A stretch of DNA of 64,000 nucleotides from Archivesica marissinica (GCA_014843695.1 CM026391.1:35022291-35086290); one strand, 5' to 3'. Positions 1-15,300 are shown, numbered from the stretch's first letter. Notes: generated from the sequence alone by a model not told the origin. A program made the numbers and translations.

Positions 1-3000
1 CACATACTGGTATTTATAATCTATATCTACACAATGAACACCAGCAATAACACATTGAGCATACACATACTGGTATTTATAATCTATATCTACATAATGA
101 ACACCAGCAATAACACATTGAGCATACACATACTGGTATTTATAATCTATATCTACATAATGAACACCAGCAATAACACATTGAGCATACACATACTGGT
201 ATTTATAATCTATATCTACATAATGAACACCAGCAATAACACATTGAGCATACACATACTGGTATTTATAATCTATATCTACATAATGAACACCAGCAAT
301 AACACATTGAGCATACACATACTGGTATTTATAATCTATATCTACATAATGAACACCAGCAATAACACATTGAGCATACACATACTGGTATTTATAATCT
401 ATATCTACATAATGAACACCAGCAATAACACATTGAGCATACACATACTGGTATTTATAATCTATATCTACACAATGAACACCAGCAATAACACATTGAG
501 CATACACATACTGGTATTTATAATCTATATCTACATAATGAACACCAGCAATAACACATTGAGCATACACATACTGGTATTTATAATCTATATCTACATA
601 ATGAACACCAGCAATAACACATTGAGCATACACATACTGGTATTTATAATCTATATCTACATAATGAACACCAGCAATAACACATTGAGCATACACATAC
701 TGGTATTTATAATCTATATCTACATAATGAACACCAGCAATAACACATTGAGCATACACATACTGGTATTTATAATCTATATCTACATAATGAACACCAG
801 CAATAACACATTGAGCATACACATACTGGTATTTATAATCTATATCTACATAATGAACACCAGCAATAACACATTGAGCATACACATACTGGTATTTATA
901 ATCTATATCTACATAATGAACACCAGCAATAACACATTGAGCATAAACATACTGGTATTTATAATCTATATCCACATAATGAACACCAGCAATAACACAT
1001 TGAGCATACACATACTGGTATTTATAATCTATATCCACATAATGAACACCATCAATAACACATTGAGCATACACATACTGGTATTTATAATCTATATCTA
1101 CACAATGAACACCAGCAATAACACATTGAGCATACACATACTGGTATTTATAATCTATATTTACACAATGAACACCAGCAATAACACATTGAGCATACAC
1201 ATACTGGTATTTATAATCTATATCTACATAATGAACACCAGCAATAACACATTGAGCATACAAATACTGGTATTTATAATCTATATCTACATAATGAACA
1301 CCAGCAATAACACATGGAGAATACACATACTGGTATTTATAATCTATATCTACATAATGAACACCAGCAATAACACATTGAGCATACACATACTGGTATT
1401 TATAATCTATATCTACATAATGAACTCCAGCAATAACACATTGAGCATACACATACTGGTATTTATAATCTATTTCTACATAATGAACACCAGCAATAAC
1501 ACATGGAGCATACACATACTGGTATTTATAATCTATATCTACATAATGAACACCAACAATAACACATTGAGCATACACATACTGGTATTTATAATCTATA
1601 TCTACATAAGGAACACCAGCAATAACACATTGAGCATACACATACTGGTATTTATAATCTATATCTACATAATGAACACCAGCAGTAACACATTGAGCAT
1701 ACACATACTGGTATTTATAATCTATATCTACATAATGAACTCAAGCAATAACACATTGAGCATACACATACTGGTATTTATAATCTATATCTACATAATG
1801 AACACCAGCAATAACACATTGAGCATACACATACTGGTATTTATAATCTATATCTACATAATGAACACCAGCAATAACACATTGAGCATACACATACTGG
1901 TATTTATAATCTATATCTACATAAGGAACACCAGCAATATACATTGTGCATACACATACTGGTATTTATAATCTATATCTACATAAAGAACACCAGCAAT
2001 AACACATTGAGCATACACATACTGGTATTTATAATCTATATCTACATAATGAACACCAGCAATAACACATTGAGCATACACATACTGGTATTTATAATCT
2101 ATATCTACATAAGGAACACCAGCAGTAACATATTGAGCATACACATACTGGTATTTATAATCTATATCTACATAATGAACACCAGCAATAACACATTGAG
2201 CATACACATACTGGTATTTATAATCTATATCTACACAATGAACACCAGCAATAACACATTGAGCATACACATACTGGTATTTATAATCTATATCTACATA
2301 ATGAACACCAGCAATAGCACATTGAGCATACACATACTGGTATTTATAATATATATCTACATAATGAACACCAGCAATAACACATTGAGAATACACATAC
2401 TGGTATTTATAATCTATATCTACATAATGAACACCAGCAATAACACATTGAGCATACACATACTGGTATTTATAATCTATATCTACATAATGAACACCAG
2501 CAATAACACATTGAGCATACACATACTGGTATTTATAATCTATATCTACACAATGAACACCAGCAATAACACATTGAGCATACACATACTGGTATTTATA
2601 ATCTATATCTACATAATGAACACCAGCAATAGCACATTGAGCATACACATACTGGTATTTATAATATATATCTACATAATGAACACCAGCAATAACACAT
2701 TGAGCATACACATACTGGTATTTATAATCTATATCTACATAATGAACACCAGCAATAACACATTGAGCATACACATACTGGTATTTATAATCTATATCTA
2801 CATAATGAACACCAGCAATAACACATTGAGCATATACATACTGGTATTTATAATCTATATCTACATAATGAACACCAGCAATAACACATTGAGCATACAC
2901 ATACTGGTATTTATAATCTATATCTACATAATGAACACCAGCAATAACACATTGAGCATACACATACTGGTATTTATAATCTATATCTACATAATGAACA

Positions 3001-4341
3001 CCAGCAATAACACATTGAGCATAAACATACTGGTATTTATAATCTATATCACATAATGAACACCAGCAATAACACATTGAGCATACACATACTGGTATTT
3101 ATAATCTATATCTACATAATGAACACCAGCAATAACACATTGAGCATACACATACTGGTATTTATAATCTATATCTACACAATGAACACCAGCAATAACA
3201 CATTGAGCATACACATACTGGTATTTATAATCTATATTTACACAATGAACACCAGCAATAACACATTGAGCATACACATACTGGTATTTATAATCTATAT
3301 CTACATAATGAACACCAGCAATAACACATTGAGCATACACATACTGGTATTTATAATCTATATCTACATAATGAACACCAGCAATAACACATTGAGCATA
3401 CACATACTGGTATTTATAATCTATATCTGCATAAGGAACACCAGCAATAACACATTGAGCATACACATACTGGTATTTATAATCTATATCTACATAAGGA
3501 ACACCAGCAATAACACATTGAGCATACACATACTGGTATTTATAATCTATATCTACATAATGAACACCAGCAATAACACATTGAGCATACACATACTGGT
3601 ATTTATAATCTCTATATCTACATAAAGAACACCAGCAATAACACATTGAGCATACACATACTGGTATTTATAATCTATATCTACATAAGGAACACCAGCA
3701 ATAACACATTGAGCATACACATACTGGTATTTATAATCTATATCTACATAATGAACACCAGCAATAACACATTGAGCATACACAGACTGGTATTTATAAT
3801 CTATATCTACATAATGAACACCAGCAATAACACATTGAGCATACACATACTGGTATTTATAATATATATCTACATAATGAACACCAGCAATAACACATTG
3901 AGCATCACATACTGGTATTTATAATCTAAATCTACATAATGAACACCAGCAATAACACATTGAGCATACACATACTGGTATTTATAATCTATATCTACAC
4001 AATGAACACCAGCAATAACACATTGAGCATACACATACTGGTATTTATAATCTATCTCTACATACTGAACACCAGCAATAACACATTGAGCATACACATA
4101 CTGTTATTTATAATCTATATCTACATAATGAACACCAGCAATAACACACTGAGCATACACATACTGGTATTTATAATCTATATCTACATAATGAACACCA
4201 GCAATAACACATTGAGCATACACATACTGGTATTTATAATCTATATCTACATAATGAACACCAGCAATAACACATTGAGCATACACATACTGGTATTTAT
4301 AATCTATATCTACATAATGAACACCAGCAATAACATATTCT
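1..4341. repeat. 63-bp minisatellite, about 69 copies
   Basis: A 63-bp unit containing the landmark words ATGAACACCAGC and CATACTGGTATT repeats head to tail from the window edge to about 4341, so the array probably continues upstream. Copies differ by scattered single substitutions. A few indels near 1935, 3050, 3610 and 3905 shift the phase. Because 63 is a multiple of three and the unit has no stop in one frame on each strand, it yields a 645-codon frame on plus and a 386-codon frame on minus. Identical codons repeated without synonymous bias argue against protein coding. I cannot link the unit to any other element in the window. Confidence 0.97.
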
Positions 4342-4383
4342 AGATCTACTCACGTACTGTTGAAATATCCACAAGAGTATATA

Positions 4384-5369
4384 CGTCGTGATAGCCCAGG
4401 AAGTCGTGATAGCACAGGAAGTCGTGATAGCGCAGGAAGTCGTGATAGCGCAGGAAGTCGTGATAGCTCGGGAAGTCGTGATAACGCAGGAATTCGTGAT
4501 AGCGCAGGAAGTCGTGATAGCCCAGGAAGTCGTGATAGCCCAGGAAGTCGTGATAGCCCACAAAGTCGTGATAGCCCAGGAAGTTGTGATAGCGCAGCAA
4601 GTCGTGATAGCTCAGGATGTCGTGATAGCGCGGGAAGTCGTGATAGCCCGGAAGTCGTGATAGCCCAGGAAGTCGTGATAGCACACGAAGTCGTGATAGC
4701 ACAGGATGTCGTGATAGCCCAGGAAGTCGTGATAGCCCAGGAAGTCGTGATAGCCCAGGAAGTCGTGATAGCCCACGAGGTCGTGATAGCACAGGAAGTC
4801 GTGATAGCCCACGAAGTCGTGATAGCACAGGAAGTCGTGATAGCCCAGGAAGTCGTGAGAGCCCAGGAAGTCGTGATAGCCCACACAGTCGTGATAGCCC
4901 AGGAAGTCGTGATAGCCCAGGAAGTCGTGATATCCCAGGAAGTCGTGATAGCCCAGGAAGTAGTGATAGCCCACGAAGTCGTGATATCACAGGAAGTCGT
5001 GATAGCACAGGAAGTCGTGATAGCCCAGGAAGTCGTGATTGCCAAGGAAGTCCTGATAGCACAGGATGTCGTGATAGCCCAATAAGTCGTGATAGCCCAG
5101 GAAGTCGTGATAACCCAGGAAGTCGTGATAGCCCAGGATGTCATGATAGCTCAGGAAGTCGTGATAGCCCAGGAAGTCGTGATAGCGCAGGATGTCGTGA
5201 TAGTGCAGGATGTCGTGATAGCCCAGGATGTCGTGATAGTGCAGGAATTTGTGATATCCCAGGAATTCGTGATAGCCCAGGATGTCGTGATAGCCCAGGA
5301 TGTCGTGATAGCACAGGAAGTCGTGATAGCCCAGGAAGTCGTGATAGCCCAGGATGTCGTGATAGCTGA
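4384..5369 (+). repeat. 18-bp minisatellite derived from SINE A box A
   Basis: About 55 copies of an 18-bp unit, GGAAGTCGTGATAGCSCA in one phase. The unit matches the 5' tRNA-like end of SINE A. The copy at 31923 begins GGAAGTCGTGACAGCGCT, which differs at two positions, and the minus copy ending at 26436 reads GCCGTGATAGCGCGGTGG. The array stops at GTCGTGATAGC and the next bases are the box B side of the same SINE (TTCGAGCCCC at about 5374). It therefore occupies the place where this SINE's box A should be. The inference is local amplification of the RNA polymerase III promoter segment. The long frames across it are artefacts of the 18-bp period. Confidence 0.95.
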
Positions 5370-5557
5370 GTGTATTTCGAGCCCCGCTGGAGCCGTTACG
5401 ATTGTGCCCGTAGGCAAGGCATTTAAATTCCATGTTACCTCTTCTCTCTCCCTCGTGGCGATTGATTCCATCAGGAATGAGGTCTCGCGAGTGATTAATA
5501 TAAGTTGTAAGAACTTGTTTCGCAATCGAGCTAAAATAAATTTGTATAAACACGTGT
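5370..5557 (+). mobile_element. SINE A copy, 5' part replaced by the 18-bp array
   Basis: From the box B word TTCGAGCCCC this copy runs through the family body (GCCGTTACGATTGTGCCC, GGCAAGGCATTTAAATTCC, CTCTCTCCCTCGTGGCGAT, CCATCAGGAATGAGGTCTC) to the tail ATTAATATAAGTTG and GCAATCGAGCTAAAATAAA. The same body recurs at 22436, 22896, 31923 and on the minus strand at 26216, 46826 and 58151, which defines the family. About 40 bp between box A and box B are missing. SINEs are non-coding and are mobilised by a partner LINE's reverse transcriptase. Confidence 0.9.
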
Positions 5558-5657
5558 GACATGTGTGTATAAACTATGGTTAGGTGTGTTGTATAAACTA
5601 ACAGTATATAATACTATCGTTCTGATATCTATAAATATCTGCTAAAAGATTGCCATA

Positions 5658-6035
5658 AATCTCCCTCCCTCCTCCCTCTCTCCCTCCCTCTCTCCCTCCT
5701 CCCTCTCTCCCTCCCTATCTCACTCCCCTATCTCACTCCCTATCTCTCCATCCCTCCCTCACTATCTCTCCCTCCCTCCCTAACTATCTCTCACTCCCTC
5801 CCTATCTCTCCCTCCCTATCTCACTCCTCTATCTCCCTCCCTATCTCTCCCTCCCTCACTATATTTCCCTCACTATCTATCCCTCCCTATCTCCCTCCGC
5901 TATCTCCCTCCCTATCTCTCCCTCCCTATCTCTTCCTCCCTATCTCTCCCTCACTATCTCTCCCTATCTCTCCCTCCCTCACTATCTCTCCCTCCCTCCC
6001 TATCTCTATCTCCTCTATTTCTCTCTGCCTCTCTC
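5658..6035. repeat. Pyrimidine-rich CCCT/CTCT low-complexity tract
   Basis: Nearly pure C/T on the plus strand, built from CTCCCTCCCTATCTCT-like words with irregular spacing. It is a polypurine-polypyrimidine tract with no coding signal. Such tracts can form triplex DNA; nothing more can be said from the sequence. Confidence 0.9.
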
Positions 6036-6395
6036 TCACACACATTATCTCTGATAACAACCAATATTGCTACACGGAGTTCCTGATTGTGTCAATCTTT
6101 GACATGTTAGCAACGTAAAAACCTATGAGTTGGTTTACATAAGGAATGTGCCACTTATTTCAATACTATGTAGGGATCGACATACTACCCCCATCCAACA
6201 TGCAGAAATAAACACGCTCTGTCGAAATACTGTATTTAGCTTTTGCTAAGATCGTTGGAGTATTTGCCTAACAAGAGCTCTTGTTAATCTATCGAACGAA
6301 ACAATTCCTCTTAATTAATTACTAGTATTGCTAACCATATTAAAGCCTATATATACGCGTGTACAGTGCATGGTTTGAGAATCTAGTATATTGCT
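6036..6395. other. AT-rich spacer, nothing recognised
   Basis: Single-copy looking sequence between the pyrimidine tract and the large 26/27-bp array. I see no long frame, no tRNA-like box and no family repeat shared with the rest of the window. Confidence 0.6.
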
Positions 6396-9300
6396 GTAGA
6401 GTTGATCAGTTCATATTATTATATTATTTTCAGAGATGATCGGTTCATTGTATTTGCAGAGTTGTATGTTCAGAGTTGACCAGTTAATTTCACTTTCACT
6501 TTACAGAGTTGACCAGTTCATTTCACTTTATAGAGTTGACCAGTTCATTTCACTTTACAGAGTTGACCAGTTCATTTCACTTTACAGAGTTGACCAGTTC
6601 ATTTCACTTTACAGAGTTGACCAGTTCAGTTCACTTTACAGAGTTGACCAGTTCATTTCACTTTACAGAGTTGACCAGTTCAGTTCACTTACAGAGTTGA
6701 CCAGTTCATTTCACTTACAGAGTTGACCAGTTCAGTTCACTTACAGAGTTGACCAGTTCAGTTCACTTACAGAGTTGACCAGTTCAGTTCACTTTACAGA
6801 GTTGACCAGTTCAGTTCACTTACAGAGTTGACCAGTTCAGTTCACTTACAGAGTTGACCAGTTCATTTCACTTACAGAGTTGACCAGTTCAGTTCACTTA
6901 CAGAGTTGACCAGTTCAGTTCACTTACAGAGTTGACCAGTTCAGTTCACTTACAGAGTTGACCAGTTCAGTTCACTTACAGAGTTGACCAGTTCATTTCA
7001 CTTACAGAGTTGACCAGTTCATTTCACTTACAGAGTTGACCAGTTCATTTCACTTTACAGAGTTGACCAGTTCATTTCACTTACAGAGTTGACCAGTTCA
7101 GTTCACTTACAGAGTTGACCAGTTCAGTTCACTTACAGAGTTGACCAGTTCAGTTCACTTACAGAGTTGACCAGTTCATTTCACTTTACAGAGTTGACCA
7201 GTTCAGTTCACTTACAGAGTTGACCAGTTCAGTTCACTTACAGAGTTGACCAGTTCAGTTCACTTACAGAGTTGACCAGTTCAGTTCACTTTACAGAGTT
7301 GACCAGTTCATTTCACTTTACAGAGTTGACCAGTTCAGTTCACTTACAGAGTTGACCAGTTCATTTCACTTACAGAGTTGACCAGTTCAGTTCACTTACA
7401 GAGTTGACCAGTTCAGTTCACTTACAGAGTTGACCAGTTCAGTTCACTTACAGAGTTGACCAGTTCAGTTCACTTACAGAGTTGACCAGTTCATTTCACG
7501 TTACAGAGTTGACCAGTTCATTTCACTTTACAGAGTTGACCAGTTCAGTTCACTTTACAGAGTTGACCAGTTCATTTCACTTTACATAGTTGACCAGTTC
7601 ATTTCACTTTACATAGTTGACCAGTTCATTTCACTTTCACTTTACAGAGTTGACCAGTTCATTTCACTTACAGAGTTGACCAGTTCATTTCACTTACAGA
7701 GTTGACCAGTTCAGTTCACTTTACAGAGTTGACCAGTTCATTTCACTTTACAGAGTTGACCAGTTCATTTCACTTTACAGAGTTGACCAGTTCAGTTCAC
7801 TTTACAGAGTTGACCAGTTCATTTCACTTTACAGAGTTGACCAGTTCATTTCACTTTACAGAGTTGACCAGTTCAGTTCACTTACAGAGTTGACCAGTTC
7901 ATTTCACTTACAGAGTTGACCAGTTCAGTTCACTTACAGAGTTGACCAGTTCAGTTCACTTACAGAGTTGACCAGTTCATTTCACTTTACAGAGTTGACC
8001 AGTTCAGTTCACTTACAGAGTTGACCAGTTCAGTTCACTTACAGAGTTGACCAGTTCAGTTCACTTACAGAGTTGACCAGTTCAGTTCACTTACAGAGTT
8101 GACCAGTTCATTTCACTTACAGAGTTGACCAGTTCATTTCACTTTACAGAGTTGACCAGTTCAGTTCACTTTACAGAGTTGACCAGTTCATTTCACTTTA
8201 CAGAGTTGACCAGTTCATTTCACTTTACAGAGTTGACCAGTTCAGTTCACTTTACAGAGTTGACCAGTTCATTTCACTTTACAGAGTTGACCAGTTCAGT
8301 TCACTTTACAGAGTTGACCAGTTCATTTCACTTTACAGAGTTGACCAGTTCATTTCACTTTACAGAGTTGACCAGTTCAGTTCACTTTACAGAGTTGACC
8401 AGTTCATTTCACTTTACAGAGTTGATCTGTTCATTTCACATTACAGAGTTGACCAGTTCATTTCACTTTACATAGTTGACCCGTTCATTTCACTTTCACT
8501 TTACAGAGTTGACCAGTTCATTTCACTTACAGAGTTGACCAGTTCATTTCACTTTACATAGTTGACCAGTTCATTTCACTTTACATAGTTGACCAGTTCA
8601 TTTCACTTTCACTTTACAGAGTTGACCAGTTCATTTCACTTACAGATTTGACCAGTTCATTTCACTTACAGAGTTGACCAGTTCAGTTCACTTTACAGAG
8701 TTGACCAGTTCATTTCACTTTACAGAGTTGACCAGTTCATTTCACTTTACTGAGTTGACCAGTTCAGTTCACTTTACAGAGTTGACCAGTTCATTTCACT
8801 TTATAGAGTTGACCAGTTCATTTCACTTTACAGAGTTGACCAGTTCAGTTCACTTTACAGAGTTGACCAGTTCATTTCACTTTACAGAGTTGACCAGTTC
8901 ATTTCACTTTACAGAGTTGACCAGTTCAGTTCACTTTACAGAGTTGACCAGTTCATTTCACTTTACAGAGTTGACCAGTTCAGTTCACTTACAGAGTTGA
9001 CCAGTTCATTTCACTTACAGAGTTGACCAGTTCAGTTCACTTACAGAGTTGACCAGTTCAGTTCACTTACAGAGTTGACCAGTTCATTTCACTTACAGAG
9101 TTGACCAGTTCAGTTCACTTACAGAGTTGACCAGTTCAGTTCACTTACAGAGTTGACCAGTTCAGTTCACTTTACAGAGTTGACCAGTTCATTTCACTTT
9201 ACAGAGTTGACCAGTTCAGTTCACTTACAGAGTTGACCAGTTCATTTCACTTACAGAGTTGACCAGTTCAGTTCACTTACAGAGTTGACCAGTTCAGTTC

Positions 9301-12300
9301 ACTTACAGAGTTGACCAGTTCATTTCACTTTACAGAGTTGACCAGTTCAGTTCACTTACAGAGTTGACCAGTTCAGTTCACTTACAGAGTTGACCAGTTC
9401 AGTTCACTTACAGAGTTGACCAGTTCAGTTCACTTACAGAGTTGACCAGTTCATTTCACTTACAGAGTTGACCAGTTCAGTTCACTTTACAGAGTTGACC
9501 AGTTCATTTCACTTTACAGAGTTGACCAGTTCATTTCACTTTACAGAGTTGACCAGTTCATTTCACTTTCACTTTACAGAGTTGACCAGTTCATTTCACT
9601 TACAGAGTTGACCAGTTCATTTCACTTACAGAGTTGACCAGTTCAGTTCACTTTACAGAGTTGACCAGTTCATTTCACTTTACAGAGTTGACCAGTTCAT
9701 TTCACTTTACAGAGTTGACCAGTTCAGTTCACTTTACAGAGTTGACCAGTTCATTTCACTTTACAGAGTTGACCAGTTCATTTCACTTTACAGAGTTGAC
9801 CAGTTCATTTCACTTTACAGAGTTGACCAGTTCAGTTCACTTTACAGAGTTGACCAGTTCATTTCACTTTACAGAGTTGATCTGTTCATTTCACTTACAG
9901 AGTTGACCAGTTCATTTCACTTTACATAGTTGACCAGTTCATTTCACTTTCACTTTACAGAGTTGACCAGTTCATTTCACTTACAGAGTTGACCAGTTCA
10001 TTTCACTTTACATAGTTGACCAGTTCATTTCACTTTACATAGTTGACCAGTTCATTTCACTTTCACTTTACAGAGTTGACCAGTTCATTTCACTTACAGA
10101 GTTGACCAGTTCATTTCACTTACAGAGTTGACCAGTTCAGTTCACTTTACAGAGTTGACCAGTTCATTTCACTTTACAGAGTTGACCAGTTCATTTCACT
10201 TTACAGAGTTGACCAGTTCAGTTCACTTTACAGAGTTGACCAGTTCATTTCACTTTACAGAGTTGACCAGTTCATTTCACTTTACAGAGTTGACCAGTTC
10301 AGTTCACTTACAGAGTTGACCAGTTCATTTCACTTTACAGAGTTGACCAGTTCATTTCACTTTACAGAGTTGACCAGTTCAGTTCACTTTACAGAGTTGA
10401 CCAGTTCATTTCACTTTACAGAGTTGACCAGTTCAGTTCACTTACAGAGTTGACCAGTTCATTTCACTTACAGAGTTGACCAGTTCAGTTCACTTACAGA
10501 GTTGACCAGTTCAGTTCACTTACAGAGTTGACCAGTTCATTTCACTTACAGAGTTGACCAGTTCAGTTCACTTACAGAGTTGACCAGTTCAGTTCACTTA
10601 CAGAGTTGACCAGTTCATTTCACTTACAGAGTTGACCAGTTCAGTTCACTTACAGAGTTGACCAGTTCAGTTCACTTACAGAGTTGACCAGTTCAGTTCA
10701 CTTTACAGAGTTGACCAGTTCATTTCACTTTACAGAGTTGACCAGTTCATTTCACTTTACAGAGTTGACCAGTTCAGTTCACTTTACAGAGTTGACCAGT
10801 TCATTTCACTTTACAGAGTTGACCAGTTCAGTTCACTTTACAGAGTTGACCAGTTCATTTCACTTTACAGAGTTGACCAGTTCAGTTCACTTTACAGAGT
10901 TGACCAGTTCATTTCACTTTACAGAGTTGACCAGTTCATTTCACTTACAGAGTTGACCAGTTATTTCACTTTACATAGTTGACCTTCATTTCACTTTCAC
11001 TTTACAGAGTTGACCAGTTCATTTCACTTACAGAGTTGACCAGTTCATTTCACTTTACATAGTTGACCAGTTCATTTCACTTTACATAGTTGACCAGTTC
11101 ATTTCACTTTACAGAGTTGACCAGTTCATTTCACTTCACTTTACAGAGTTGACCAGTTCATTTCACTTACAGAGTTGACCAGTTCATTTCACTTACAGAG
11201 TTGACCAGTTCATTTCACTTTACAGAGTTGACCAGTTCATTTCACTTTACTGAGTTGACCAGTTCAGTTCACTTTACAGAGTTGACCAGTTCATTTCACT
11301 TTATAGAGTTGACCAGTTCATTTCACTTTACAGAGTTGACCAGTTCAGTTCACTTTACAGAGTTGACCAGTTCATTTCACTTTACAGAGTTGACCAGTTC
11401 ATTTCACTTTACAGAGTTGACCAGTTCAGTTCACTTACAGAGTTGACCAGTTCAGTTCACTTACAGATTGACCAGTTCATTTCACTTACATAGTTGACCA
11501 GTTCAGTTCACTTACAGAGTTGACCAGTTCAGTTCACTTACAGAGTTGACCAGTTCAGTTCACTTACAGAGTTGACCAGTTCATTTCACTTTACAGAGTT
11601 GACCAGTTCAGTTCACTTACAGAGTTGACCAGTTCAGTTCACTTACAGAGTTGACCAGTTCAGTTCACTTACAGAGTTGACCAGTTCAGTTCACTTTACA
11701 GAGTTGACCAGTTCATTTCACTTTACAGAGTTGACCAGTTCATTTCACTTACAGAGTTGACCAGTTCAGTTCACTTTACAGAGTTGACCAGTTCATTTCA
11801 CTTACAGAGTTGACCAGTTCAGTTCACTTTACAGAGTTGACCAGTTCATTTCACTTTACAGAGTTGACCAGTTCAGTTCACTTTACAGAGTTGACCAGTT
11901 CATTTCACTTTACAGAGTTGACCAGTTCAGTTCACTTACAGAGTTGACCAGTTCAGTTCACTTACAGAGTTGACCAGTTCAGTTCACTTACAGAGTTGAC
12001 CAGTTCAGTTCACTTACAGAGTTGACCAGTTCATTTCACGTTACAGAGTTGACCAGTTATTTCACTTTACATAGTTGACCAGTTCATTTCACTTTCACTT
12101 TACAGAGTTGACCAGTTCATTTCACTTACAGAGTTGACCAGTTCATTTCACTTTACATAGTTGACCAGTTCATTTCACTTTACATAGTTGACCAGTTCAT
12201 TTCACTTTCACTTTACAGAGTTGACCAGTTCATTTCACTTACAGAGTTGACCAGTTCATTTCACTTACAGAGTTGACCAGTTCAGTTCACTTTACAGAGT

Positions 12301-15300
12301 TGACCAGTTCATTTCACTTTACAGAGTTGACCAGTTCATTTCACTTTACAGAGTTGACCAGTTCAGTTCACTTTACAGAGTTGACCAGTTCATTTCACTT
12401 TACAGAGTTGACCAGTTCATTTCACTTACAGAGTTGACCAGTTCAGTTCTTTACAGAGTTGACCAGTTCATTTCACTTTACAGAGTTGACCAGTTCATTT
12501 CACTTTACAGAGTTGACCAGTTCAGTTCACTTTACAGAGTTGACCAGTTCATTTCACTTTACAGAGTTGACCAGTTCATTTCACTTTACAGAGTTGACCA
12601 GTTCAGTTCACTTACAGAGTTGACCAGTTCAGTTCACTTACAGAGTTGACCAGTTCATTTCACTTACAGGTTGACCAGTTCAGTTCACTTACAGAGTTGA
12701 CCAGTTCAGTTCACTTACAGAGTTGACCAGTTCAGTTCACTTACAGAGTTGACCAGTTCATTTCACTTTACAGAGTTGACCAGTTCAGTTCACTTACAGA
12801 GTTGACCAGTTCAGTTCACTTACAGAGTTGACCAGTTCATTTCACTTTACAGAGTTGACCAGTTCATTTCACTTTACAGAGTTGACCAGTTCAGTTCACT
12901 TTACAGAGTTGACCAGTTCATTTCACTTTACAGAGTTGACCAGTTCAGTTCACTTACAGAGTTGACCAGTTCAGTTCACTTACAGATTGACCAGTTCATT
13001 TCACTTACAGAGTTGACCAGTTCAGTTCACTTACAGAGTTGACCAGTTCAGTTCACTTACAGAGTTGACCAGTTCAGTTCACTTACAGAGTTGACCAGTT
13101 CATTTCACTTTACAGAGTTGACCAGTTCAGTTCACTTACAGAGTTGACCAGTTCAGTTCACTTACAGAGTTGACCAGTTCATTTCACTTTACAGAGTTGA
13201 CCAGTTCATTTCACTTTACAGAGTTGACCAGTTCAGTTCACTTACAGAGTTGACCAGTTCATTTCACTTACAGAGTTGACCAGTTCATTTCACTTACAGA
13301 GTTGACCAGTTCAGTTCTTACAGAGTTGACCAGTTCATTTCACTTACAGAGTTGACCAGTTCAGTTCACTTACAGAGTTGACCAGTTCAGTTCACTTACA
13401 GAGTTGACCAGTTCATTTCACTTTACAGAGTTGACCAGTTCATTTCACTTACAGAGTTGACCAGTTCAGTTCACTTACAGAGTTGACCAGTTCATTTCAC
13501 TTTACAGAGTTGACCAGTTCAGTTCACTTACAGAGTTGACCAGTTCAGTTCACTTACAGAGTTGACCAGTTCAGTTCACTTACAGAGTTGACCAGTTCAG
13601 TTCACTTACAGAGTTGACCAGTTCATTTCACTTACAGAGTTGACCAGTTCATTTCACTTTACAGAGTTGACCAGTTCAGTTCACTTTACAGAGTTGACCA
13701 GTTCATTTCACTTTACAGAGTTGACCAGTTCATTTCACTTTACAGAGTTGACCAGTTCAGTTCACTTTACAGAGTTGACCAGTTCATTTCACTTTACAGA
13801 GTTGACCAGTTCAGTTCACTTTACAGAGTTGACCAGTTCATTTCACTTTACAGAGTTGACCAGTTCATTTCACTTTACAGAGTTGACCAGTTCAGTTCAC
13901 TTTACAGAGTTGACCAGTTCATTTCACTTTACAGAGTTGACCAGTTCATTTCACTTACAGAGTTGACCAGTTCATTTCACTTTACAGAGTTGACCAGTTC
14001 ATTTCACTTTTTACAGAGTTGACCAGTTCATTTCACTTACAGAGTTGACCAGTTCATTTCACTTTACAGAGTTGACCAGTTCATTTCACTTTACAGAGTT
14101 GACCAGTTCATTTCACTTTCACTTTACAGAGTTGACCAGTTCATTTCACTTACAGAGTTGACCAGTTCATTTCACTTACAGAGTTGACCAGTTCAGTTCA
14201 CTTTACAGAGTTGACCAGTTCATTTCACTTTACAGAGTTGACCAGTTCATTTCACTTTACAGAGTTGACCAGTTCAGTTCNNNNNNNNNNNNNNNNNNNN
14301 NNNNNNNNNNNNNNNNNNNNNNNNNNNNNNNNNNNNNNNNNNNNNNNNNNNNNNNNNNNNNNNNNNNNNNNNNNNNNNNNNNNNNNNNNNNNNNNNNNNN
14401 NNNNNNNNNNNNNNNNNNNNNNNNNNNNNNNNNNNNNNNNNNNNNNNNNNNNNNNNNNNNNNNNNNNNNNNNNNNNNNNNNNNNNNNNNNNNNNNNNNNN
14501 NNNNNNNNNNNNNNNNNNNNNNNNNNNNNNNNNNNNNNNNNNNNNNNNNNNNNNNNNNNNNNNNNNNNNNNNNNNNNNNNNNNNNNNNNNNNNNNNNNNN
14601 NNNNNNNNNNNNNNNNNNNNNNNNNNNNNNNNNNNNNNNNNNNNNNNNNNNNNNNNNNNNNNNNNNNNNNNNNNNNNNNNNNNNNNNNNNNNNNNNNNNN
14701 NNNNNNNNNNNNNNNNNNNNNNNNNNNNNNNNNNNNNNNNNNNNNNNNNNNNNNNNNNNNNNNNNNNNNNNNNNNNNNNNNNNNNNNNNNNNNNNNNNNN
14801 NNNNNNNNNNNNNNNNNNNNNNNNNNNNNNNNNNNNNNNNNNNNNNNNNNNNNNNNNNNNNNNNNNNNNNNNNNNNNNNNNNNNNNNNNNNNNNNNNNNN
14901 NNNNNNNNNNNNNNNNNNNNNNNNNNNNNNNNNNNNNNNNNNNNNNNNNNNNNNNNNNNNNNNNNNNNNNNNNNNNNNNNNNNNNNNNNNNNNNNNNNNN
15001 NNNNNNNNNNNNNNNNNNNNNNNNNNNNNNNNNNNNNNNNNNNNNNNNNNNNNNNNNNNNNNNNNNNNNNNNNNNNNNNNNNNNNNNNNNNNNNNNNNNN
15101 NNNNNNNNNNNNNNNNNNNNNNNNNNNNNNNNNNNNNNNNNNNNNNNNNNNNNNNNNNNNNNNNNNNNNNNNNNNNNNNNNNNNNNNNNNNNNNNNNNNN
15201 NNNNNNNNNNNNNNNNNNNNNNNNNNNNNNNNNNNNNNNNNNNNNNNNNNNNNNNNNNNNNNNNNNNNNNNNNNNNNNNNTTCAGTTCACTTACAGAGTT

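Noticed and set aside
34..4343. Long open frames (up to 645 codons) on both strands of the 63-bp array
   Set aside because: The unit is 63 bp and lacks stops in one frame per strand, so any array of it is open. Both strands cannot encode real proteins here, and there is no flanking gene structure.
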